From Lachnospiraceae bacterium UBA3310 (GTDB lineage: Bacteria; Bacillota; Clostridia; Lachnospirales; Lachnospiraceae), in NCBI GenBank assembly GCA_002361355.1, contig DESQ01000042.1, positions 66,890 to 130,889 on the forward strand: a stretch of DNA of 64,000 nucleotides. Reading direction: 5' to 3'. A program made the translations under genes and the position numbers. Shown here one piece after another: positions 1-6,844 of this stretch (positions are counted from its first letter, which is position 1; each line of letters begins with the position of its first letter). Under the pieces are notes generated by a model, which saw only the letters and a list, made by a program, of their open reading frames with translations, was not told the origin of the DNA and did no database searches.

Positions 1-664
1 TAATGAAGGAATTGCATCCATCAATGAACTTTCCAGTAAATTCAGTGAAAACATTGAGGCAACAAGGGTAGCTTCCGAGGGAATGACGGCGCTGGCGCAG
101 AAATCCAGTTCCATCGGTGAGATTATAGACAGCATCAGCCAGATTGCGAAACAGACGAATCTCTTAGCGCTGAATGCCGCTATCGAGGCAGCAAGAGCAG
201 GTGAGGCTGGTAAAGGCTTTGCCGTAGTTGCGGATGAAATCAATGCGTTGTCGGGAGAGTCGGCGGAGGCGACGCAGAAGATTAACGCTATTTTGAAGGA
301 TATCATTGCGACGATCGAAGAGACCAATAAGGTGATTGACCACAATACCGTGATTGTGAATGAGTCCAATGAGAAGCTGGGCGGTACGGTGAAGATTTTT
401 GACGATATCTTAAAATCTTCCGAGCAGGTGATTGCAGAGACGGATCGGCTGAAGGACGGGCTTGGCGATATTGTGGAGAGCAAAGAGAGACTGCAGGCGG
501 CTATGCAGCAGGTGGAGACTGTTTCCAGGGTTTCCGAACAAGGTGCGACGGAGATCAGCGCGTCTACGGAGGAACAGGTGACAGGGGTGGAGACCATACT
601 GGCTTCCATGGCAAAGGTGCAGGCAGGCATAGACCGGCTGGCGGAAGTTTTAAATCAGGCCTAG
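1..664 (+). CDS. Methyl-accepting chemotaxis protein, C-terminal part (5' end outside window)
   Basis: The frame is open from base 2 and ends at TAG 662-664, so 220 residues of a longer receptor are visible. The strongly conserved tip of the signalling hairpin is present at about nt 140-245 (IAKQTNLLALNAAIEAARAG, then GKGFAVVADEI), the CheA/CheW-contact region of chemoreceptors. The rest is the helical return arm rich in Glu/Gln/Ala with the pattern of a four-helix coiled coil. The ligand-binding and membrane parts lie upstream of the window, so the signal cannot be guessed. No CheA, CheW or other chemotaxis gene is visible nearby. An ATG at 83 is internal to the conserved domain and is not the start. 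Confidence 0.93.
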   Translation, partial: NEGIASINELSSKFSENIEATRVASEGMTALAQKSSSIGEIIDSISQIAKQTNLLALNAAIEAARAGEAGKGFAVVADEINALSGESAEATQKINAILKDIIATIEETNKVIDHNTVIVNESNEKLGGTVKIFDDILKSSEQVIAETDRLKDGLGDIVESKERLQAAMQQVETVSRVSEQGATEISASTEEQVTGVETILASMAKVQAGIDRLAEVLNQA

Positions 665-691
665 CCAATATCATTTATGGAGTGAAATCAG

Positions 692-718
692 GTGTCCCGC
701 CGGATGGCGGGGCACTTT
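692..718 (+). terminator. Probable terminator of the chemoreceptor gene
   Basis: GTGTCCCGCC (692-701) pairs with GGCGGGGCAC (706-715) around a GGAT loop, a ten-pair GC-rich stem with one G-U pair. Only a short T run (716-718) follows, so termination strength is uncertain. It lies 28 nt after the stop codon. Confidence 0.6.
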
Positions 719-774
719 CGCGTTACAGGAAAAAAAGAAAAATTTACTAAATGATGTCGGAATTGAGGAGTATT

Positions 775-3480
775 ATGAGTGACAAAAAAGTGGTGATCGG
801 TCTGTTGGCCCATGTGGATGCAGGGAAAACGACATTGGCGGAGTGCATGCTCTATACGGCAGGGGAGATCAGAAATTTGGGCCGTGTGGATCACAGGGAC
901 ACCTTTCTGGATACGGACAGTCAGGAGCGGGATCGGGGGATCACGATCTTTTCCAAGCAGGCTCTTTTTTCATGGAAAGATATGGATGTGACTCTCTTAG
1001 ATACGCCGGGGCATGTGGATTTTTCGGCGGAGATGGAGAGGACGCTGCAGGTTCTGGACTGTGCGGTGCTCATTGTCAGTGCGGCGGACGGCGTGCAGAG
1101 CCACACGCTGACCCTCTGGCGGCTGCTGGAGCGCTACCGGGTGCCAGTTTTTCTTTTTTTTAATAAGATGGATCAGCCGGGGACGGATGTAGAGAAACTG
1201 CTTGCCAGCGTGCAGAGGGAATTGGACGGGCGGTGCCTGTCTTTTTCGCGGGACAGATTGGAAAAGTCGTTTTATGAGGATGTGGCAGTATGCGACGAGA
1301 AACTGTTTTACAAGTATGTAAAGTGGGAAGAAGCGGGAGGTTCTTTGGAAAATGGTGTCATGGAGGAAACGGACGCCTTCCACGGAGCGCCGTTTGCTGC
1401 GGAAGAGATAGCGGAACTGATAAAAGGGCGCAGACTTTTCCCGTGTTTTTTCGGATCGGCTCTCAAGGGTGACGGTGTGGAGGAGTTGCTCGATGCTCTT
1501 TTGGCTTACGCGCCGAAACCGGATTGCGGGGAAGCTTTTGGGGCAAGGGTATTTAAAATCACCAGAGACGCGCAGGGAAACCGCCTGACGCACATCAGGG
1601 TGACCGGCGGCAGCCTTAAAGTAAAACAGACCATCATGACTGCGGAGGAGGAAAAAATTGACCAAATTCGTCAATATTCCGGAGAAAAGTACGAGGTTTT
1701 ACAGGAGGCAAAGGCCGGGAGTGTCTGCACGCTTTTAGGGCCGGAGCATACCTTCTGCGGACAGGGGCTTGGTGTGGAGGAGGAGACGGTTCTCCCTGTG
1801 CTGGAGCCTGTTATGACTTACCGGGTCAATTTGCCGGACGGGTGCGATGTTCATGATATGTATAGGAAGTTATGTAAACTTGAAGAGGAGGAGCCGCAGC
1901 TTCACATCATCAGACAGGAGCAGAGCGGGGAAATCCATGTCAGGCTCATGGGTGAAGTGCAGATCGAAATCCTGAAAAATCTGATTCTTGCGCGTTTCGG
2001 CGTGGAGGCAGCGTTTGATGAGGGAAGCGTCCTCTATAAGGAAACCATTGCGGATGTGGCGGAGGGCGTTGGGCATTTCGAACCGCTCAGGCATTATGCG
2101 GAGGTGCATCTGATTTTGGAGCCGGGGGAACGGGGCAGCGGTCTTGTCTTTCGCAGCTCCTGCAGTGAGGATAAGCTGGATCGGAACTGGCAGAGGCTGA
2201 TTTTGACCCATTTGGAGGAGAAAACCCATCTCGGCGTACTCACCGGATCACCGGTTACTGATATGCAGATTACCCTGGCATCGGGCAAGGCTCATGTGAA
2301 GCACACGGAGGGCGGTGATTTCCGGCAGGCCACCTACCGGGCGCTCAGACAGGGACTTTGCCGGGCGGGAAGCGTGCTGTTAGAGCCGGTCTATGCTTTC
2401 CGCATAGAACTGCCTGTGGCGCTGGTGGGCCGTGCTATGACGGATCTGCAGGCCATGTCGGGATGTTTTGAAGCGCCACAGACCGTTGGGGAGTATGCGG
2501 TGCTGTCGGGCACGGTGCCTGTCTCTGAATTTGGCGGTTACCAGACAAAGCTGCTTGCCTATTCCGGCGGGAAGGGAAGGCTGTTTACCAGGGTGAAAGG
2601 TTATGAACCCTGTCATAACGCGGAGGAAGTGATCGGCCGGATCGGTTACGAGGCGGAGCGGGATACACAGAACCCTTGCGGATCGGTTTTCTGCGCCCAC
2701 GGGGCAGGTTTTGTGGTGGACTGGGATCAGGTGGAAAACTATATGCATCTGGAAACGGCTCTAAGGCCCGGATACCGTCTGTCTGACGGCAGTGTTTACG
2801 GTTTGGAGAAGGATAATGACCAAAATGGTCAAAATAGACAGGGAGATGAGGAGAATTTCCCGGTGTATCATGCCAGACGTGCCTCCGCAGAAAACGCTTC
2901 CGTTGACTTTATTGGTCAGGATGAGATCGAGGAGATATTTGAGCGGACTTTCGGGACAAAGGAGCGGAAAAAGCAGGGCTGGGCAAGAACCATCCGGAAG
3001 GAGGGAAAAGCGGCGGCCGAAGTGGAATACCGCGGAGACAGCGCAAAGAAGGAAGAATATCTTCTGGTGGACGGTTATAATATTATCTTTGCGTGGGAGG
3101 AACTGAGCGAGTTGGCGGAGGCTGACCTGAACAGCGCCCGCGTCAGGCTGATGGATATTCTCTGTAATTATCAGGCTTATCGGAAAATGCACCTGATTCT
3201 GGTATTTGACGCTTACCGGGTGAAGGGAAATCCCGGCAGTGTGGAGCACTATCACAACATTGATGTGGTCTACACCAAGGAGGCAGAGACGGCGGATCAG
3301 TATATCGAGAAAGTGACCCATGAGATGAGTAAAAAAAATCATCTGGTACGGGTGGCTACTTCCGATGGCCTAGAACAGATCATTATCATGGGAGCGGGCG
3401 CGGTTCGCGTCCCGGCCACGGCGCTTTACGAGGAGGTGCGGGCAGCCGGGGAGGAGATGCGGGAGTATTATAATGATTGA
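775..3480 (+). CDS. TetM/EF-G-like ribosome-binding GTPase fused to a C-terminal NYN (YacP/Rae1-like) nuclease domain
   Basis: The first part is a translational GTPase of the tetracycline ribosomal-protection family: G1 AHVDAGKT, G2 RGITI, G3 DTPGHVDF, G4 NKMD and G5 GSALKG are all visible, followed by EF-G-like domains II-V. Ribosomal-protection proteins are about 640 residues, but this one is 901. The extra C-terminus (about residues 755-895) has the NYN/PIN pattern LLVDGYNI, LVFDAY, ETADQYIEK and VATSDG, with the acidic residues expected of a metal-dependent RNase like YacP (Rae1). ATG 775 is chosen over ATG 751 because GAGGAG sits four bases upstream of it, while nothing suitable precedes 751. 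Family knowledge: both halves act at the ribosomal A site. A role in ribosome rescue or mRNA cleavage is inference. True tetracycline resistance cannot be claimed, since this fused form may be a housekeeping paralogue. Confidence 0.9.
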   Translation: MSDKKVVIGLLAHVDAGKTTLAECMLYTAGEIRNLGRVDHRDTFLDTDSQERDRGITIFSKQALFSWKDMDVTLLDTPGHVDFSAEMERTLQVLDCAVLIVSAADGVQSHTLTLWRLLERYRVPVFLFFNKMDQPGTDVEKLLASVQRELDGRCLSFSRDRLEKSFYEDVAVCDEKLFYKYVKWEEAGGSLENGVMEETDAFHGAPFAAEEIAELIKGRRLFPCFFGSALKGDGVEELLDALLAYAPKPDCGEAFGARVFKITRDAQGNRLTHIRVTGGSLKVKQTIMTAEEEKIDQIRQYSGEKYEVLQEAKAGSVCTLLGPEHTFCGQGLGVEEETVLPVLEPVMTYRVNLPDGCDVHDMYRKLCKLEEEEPQLHIIRQEQSGEIHVRLMGEVQIEILKNLILARFGVEAAFDEGSVLYKETIADVAEGVGHFEPLRHYAEVHLILEPGERGSGLVFRSSCSEDKLDRNWQRLILTHLEEKTHLGVLTGSPVTDMQITLASGKAHVKHTEGGDFRQATYRALRQGLCRAGSVLLEPVYAFRIELPVALVGRAMTDLQAMSGCFEAPQTVGEYAVLSGTVPVSEFGGYQTKLLAYSGGKGRLFTRVKGYEPCHNAEEVIGRIGYEAERDTQNPCGSVFCAHGAGFVVDWDQVENYMHLETALRPGYRLSDGSVYGLEKDNDQNGQNRQGDEENFPVYHARRASAENASVDFIGQDEIEEIFERTFGTKERKKQGWARTIRKEGKAAAEVEYRGDSAKKEEYLLVDGYNIIFAWEELSELAEADLNSARVRLMDILCNYQAYRKMHLILVFDAYRVKGNPGSVEHYHNIDVVYTKEAETADQYIEKVTHEMSKKNHLVRVATSDGLEQIIIMGAGAVRVPATALYEEVRAAGEEMREYYND

Positions 3481-3488
3481 TCCTTAAG

Positions 3489-3522
3489 ATTTTTATAAGA
3501 AATCCCACGACATTTTTATAAG
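3489..3522 (+). repeat. Direct repeat ATTTTTATAAG upstream of a response-regulator gene
   Basis: The 11-mer ATTTTTATAAG occurs at 3489-3499 and 3512-3522, 23 nt apart, with a weaker copy starting near 3528. OmpR-family regulators bind direct repeats, so this may be an autoregulatory site of the gene starting at 3575; that is inference. AT-rich intergenic composition could also produce it. Confidence 0.3.
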
Positions 3523-3574
3523 GACTTATTTTTATGATAGGTGCAGGCTTAAGGAGAAGGGGGAAGTTTTTTCG

Positions 3575-4273
3575 ATGAACGAATGTGTGCTGGTGGTGGA
3601 CGACGACAGGGAGATTGTGCGGGCGATCGCGCTTCTTCTGGAGAAGGAAGGGTATCGTGCGCTTAAGGCCTACGACGGCATGGAAGCGCTGCGGGTTCTG
3701 GCGGAGAACGAGGTGCAGTTGATTATCATGGATGTGATGATGCCGAAGTTAGACGGCCTTTCCGCCATGATGAAGATCAGGGAGCGGAAAAATCTGCCTA
3801 TCATCGTTCTGAGCGCGAAGACAGAGGACACGGATAAGATTTTGGGACTCTCCATGGGGGCGGACGACTATGTGGCGAAACCTTTCAATCCGCAGGAACT
3901 GGCGGCCCGGGTGAAAAGCCAGCTTCGCAGGTATACGCTGCTTGGCGGTATCCATGCGCAGAATGAGGAGGACGAGATCGTAAACGGCAGACTCTGCTAC
4001 CGCCTTAAGGAGCGCACGCTCTACGCGGACGGGGAGCCGGTCAGGCTGACTGCCACGGAGACAAAAATCATGGAGCTTCTCATGAGGAACAGAGGCCGGA
4101 TTTTCCCGGCCGAGGAGATTTATGAGCGGGTCTGGGAGGAACCTTCCTTTTCACCGGAAAATACGGTGATGGTGCACATCCGCCATATGCGGGAAAAAAT
4201 TGAACTCAATCCGAAAGAGCCGGAATATATAAAGGTGGTGTGGGGCATTGGATACAAAATGGAAAAAATGTAA
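3575..4273 (+). CDS. OmpR/VanR-family response regulator
   Basis: 232 residues: a receiver domain (acidic pocket VVDDD near the start, phospho-acceptor Asp53 in MDVMMPKLDG, conserved Lys in VAKPF near residue 102) and a C-terminal winged-helix DNA-binding domain (ERTLYADGEPVRLTATE to the VWGIGYKME end). The length and both domains are typical for OmpR/PhoB-type regulators. The start has a purine-rich AGAAGGGGGAAG upstream. It overlaps the next gene, a sensor kinase, by 26 nt, so the two are co-translated and surely partners. Overall order and similarity recall VanRS/cell-envelope systems, but the target genes are not visible. Confidence 0.93.
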   Translation: MNECVLVVDDDREIVRAIALLLEKEGYRALKAYDGMEALRVLAENEVQLIIMDVMMPKLDGLSAMMKIRERKNLPIIVLSAKTEDTDKILGLSMGADDYVAKPFNPQELAARVKSQLRRYTLLGGIHAQNEEDEIVNGRLCYRLKERTLYADGEPVRLTATETKIMELLMRNRGRIFPAEEIYERVWEEPSFSPENTVMVHIRHMREKIELNPKEPEYIKVVWGIGYKMEKM

Positions 4274-6833
4274 AAAAATAGGAAGTTTTACGGCGTTTGT
4301 CCTAGGATGGACGTTGATCCTTGTGAACCTGATTCCGGTCATAGCGGTATATAAGAGGATTGGCGGCAGCCTGCTTGACGGGCCGGCCTGTCAGTATCAG
4401 GAAAGCAGCGAGTTTAAGGGAGCGGTCAGCGACAGGCTGATGCGGCTTCTCGCGGTAGCCACGGAAGGAAAATCCGGACAGGCCTACGACGCTGCGCTTC
4501 CGGAGTATTACGGTTATATCGACGCACAGGAAACCTATGACAAAATCTTAAATGATACGGCCCTGGCGCAGGAAAATATGACGCAGGACGTGTTGGAAAG
4601 CGTGGAGGAAGCCGTTGCCGAGGGGGCGGTGACAGAGGCGGAATACGCGGATTATCAGGCTTATATGGAGGAGCAGAGACTGCACGATAACGAGGTAACG
4701 ATGGCGGAGCTGGGTCTGGATCCTGACGATTATTACGATGACGATTCAGCGGATTATTATTATGAGTATGCCGACGACTATGCGGATTACTATTACGGGT
4801 ACGATTTTAGCGACAAGAAGAGCAGGGACGCTTACATGGCGGACATCGCTCCCAATAAGAACATCCTCTACGCTGTGGTGAAACAAGGGAAACTTCTCTA
4901 CACGAATATCGAATCCCTTGCGCCTTTTGCGGGAAAGGATAATGAGGAATGGAAGCAGGTAGATTTTCAGACGGTTCTCGATCCGCTTGCGTATAATTTC
5001 ACGCTCCGGTATAACAAAGACGGCGACGGTATGGTGCAGATTGTACAGGATGGGGCGCAGCAGGATGTGTACGGCGACGGGGTCTACAGGGATTATAGTC
5101 CCTGGCGGGTGCCCGGCTATACGAACTTTACGCTGGGAGAATCCGCCATGGATGTGGAAGTCTTTCTGGCGGCGGCCAGTGCGCCCAAACTTTATATGGT
5201 GGGAAACGGCAGCGGCGGCGTGAACAGTTACGGACAGCGGTTTTACTCCCTGTATCTGGAAGCCATTGAGCTGCGCAGCGCTTTTGTCAGGAAAGGCGTG
5301 CTTCTTTTGGCGGGCGTTATCTTACTGCTTCTTGCTTTCCTGTTTGGAAAAGACAGACGTTTGGCGGTGGAGCAGCTTGCCGGACTTTTAGGTAAGATTT
5401 GTCTGGAACTGAAACTGTTGTTATTCCTTGTGCTGGTAACGCTCCTTATATGCGCAGGCGGTGCCTTTGGCGGGAATTTGCTGGGACAGTTCCTATGGTG
5501 GATCAGAAACGGTTTCGCGTACTATATCTGGAGTGGAGATACTCTCTATGAGATTGAGAACTTTACAACGGCGGGAAAATACCTGGCAGCTTTCTTCTGG
5601 CTCTTTTATCTGACCGTCCTGGATTTTAGGAAGAACAGAACAAAGCAGAAAAAACCGCTTCTCGATCTGCTGAAAGAAAAGGATTTCAAATATCCCATTC
5701 AGAAACGCTTGGTGAAAAGGGACAGACGGACGTTACTCGCGGAGCTTGTGGTAACCGTGTTGCTGGCGGTATCCATCTGTGCGTTTTATCTGGCTGCAGG
5801 AGAATACATGAATTATCTCATGGGCGGCTACGCGTACGAGTTTGTGGAGGAATACGGCGGCAGGTCGATCACGAATGTCTTCCTGATCTTGGCGGAGATG
5901 ACGTTTTGCGCGCTTTTTGTGTTCACCCTGATCACCTTTTACAGCTTAAAGAAAAATTACCGGCTGGCCGTGGATATCGGTGCGCTGACGGATCAGATTC
6001 TGGCAGTGCGGGAGGGAAATATGACGAAAGAGCTTATCCTGCCTGAGGATACAGACCTGAAAGAGGCCGCGGATAACCTGAACGGGATACAGAAGGGGAT
6101 GGAGACGGCTCTTGCGGAGCGCATGAAGAGCGAGCGCATGAAAGTGGATCTGGTGACCAACGTGTCCCACGATATCAAGACGCCGCTGACTTCCATCATC
6201 AGCTATGTGGAGCTCTTGCGGCAGGAGGAAGATCTGCCTCAGTATGTGAAGGAGTATATTCAGATATTGGGAGAAAAATCGGAGAGACTGCGGGGTATCG
6301 TGCAGGATGTGTTTGAGGTGAGCAAGGCGACCTCCGGGCAGCTCCCCATTCAAATGGAAATGCTGGATATGGGTAAACTCCTTCGCCAGACGCTTGCGGA
6401 TATGAACGGGCAGATCGAGGAGAGCACGATTACCATGAAGACAACGATTCCGCAGGAACCTGTTTCGGTGCAGGCGGACGGACAGCGTCTCTACCGGGTA
6501 TTCCAGAATCTGATCCAGAATACGCTGCGCTACTCGCTGGAAGGTTCCAGAGTATATCTGACACTCATAAGGCAGGCGGGTGAGGTTGTCGTCCGGATCA
6601 AGAATATTTCCGGCATGGAGCTTGCTGACGATAAAGACTTTACCGAGCGGTTTGTGCGGGGAGACGAGAGCCGCACAGATGGCGGGAGCGGGCTGGGACT
6701 CTCGATTGCAAAGAGTTTCACGGAAGCCTGCGGCGGAAAATTCCAGGTGGAGACGGATGCGGATTTGTTTACGGTGACGGTGCGTTTCCCAGACGTGGAC
6801 GACGTTTTGTCTGAAGAAAAACAGGAGTCATAA
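4248..6833 (+). CDS. Large sensor histidine kinase, partner of the preceding regulator
   Basis: 861 residues starting at TTG 4248, with AGGTGG about ten bases upstream; no ATG fits as well. One membrane helix lies at about residues 10-34, then a roughly 300-residue outside domain, then a cluster of about five helices (about 345-570), a HAMP-like linker, a dimerisation domain with phospho-acceptor His641 (NVSHDIKTPLTS), and an ATPase domain with N box NLIQNTLRYS and G box GSGLGLSIAKSF (about 813). Residues 159-188 are almost only Asp, Tyr, Glu and Ala, an unusual acidic-aromatic stretch that could bind cations or a cationic ligand; this is inference. It ends inside a bidirectional terminator shared with the convergent gene. 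Confidence 0.92.
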   Translation: MDTKWKKCKKIGSFTAFVLGWTLILVNLIPVIAVYKRIGGSLLDGPACQYQESSEFKGAVSDRLMRLLAVATEGKSGQAYDAALPEYYGYIDAQETYDKILNDTALAQENMTQDVLESVEEAVAEGAVTEAEYADYQAYMEEQRLHDNEVTMAELGLDPDDYYDDDSADYYYEYADDYADYYYGYDFSDKKSRDAYMADIAPNKNILYAVVKQGKLLYTNIESLAPFAGKDNEEWKQVDFQTVLDPLAYNFTLRYNKDGDGMVQIVQDGAQQDVYGDGVYRDYSPWRVPGYTNFTLGESAMDVEVFLAAASAPKLYMVGNGSGGVNSYGQRFYSLYLEAIELRSAFVRKGVLLLAGVILLLLAFLFGKDRRLAVEQLAGLLGKICLELKLLLFLVLVTLLICAGGAFGGNLLGQFLWWIRNGFAYYIWSGDTLYEIENFTTAGKYLAAFFWLFYLTVLDFRKNRTKQKKPLLDLLKEKDFKYPIQKRLVKRDRRTLLAELVVTVLLAVSICAFYLAAGEYMNYLMGGYAYEFVEEYGGRSITNVFLILAEMTFCALFVFTLITFYSLKKNYRLAVDIGALTDQILAVREGNMTKELILPEDTDLKEAADNLNGIQKGMETALAERMKSERMKVDLVTNVSHDIKTPLTSIISYVELLRQEEDLPQYVKEYIQILGEKSERLRGIVQDVFEVSKATSGQLPIQMEMLDMGKLLRQTLADMNGQIEESTITMKTTIPQEPVSVQADGQRLYRVFQNLIQNTLRYSLEGSRVYLTLIRQAGEVVVRIKNISGMELADDKDFTERFVRGDESRTDGGSGLGLSIAKSFTEACGGKFQVETDADLFTVTVRFPDVDDVLSEEKQES

Positions 6834-6844
6834 CTCCTGTTTTT
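6817..6844. terminator. Bidirectional terminator covering both convergent stop codons
   Basis: AAAAACAGGAGT (6817-6828) and ACTCCTGTTTTT (6833-6844) form a perfect 12-pair stem with a CATA loop, giving a T run on both strands. The plus-strand stop (6831-6833) and the minus-strand stop (6828-6830) both lie at the loop. Confidence 0.9.

Noticed and set aside
775..3480. Calling this a tetracycline-resistance gene
   Set aside because: The GTPase core is of that family, but the fused nuclease domain and lack of mobile context make a housekeeping or rescue role as likely. Resistance cannot be inferred from sequence alone.
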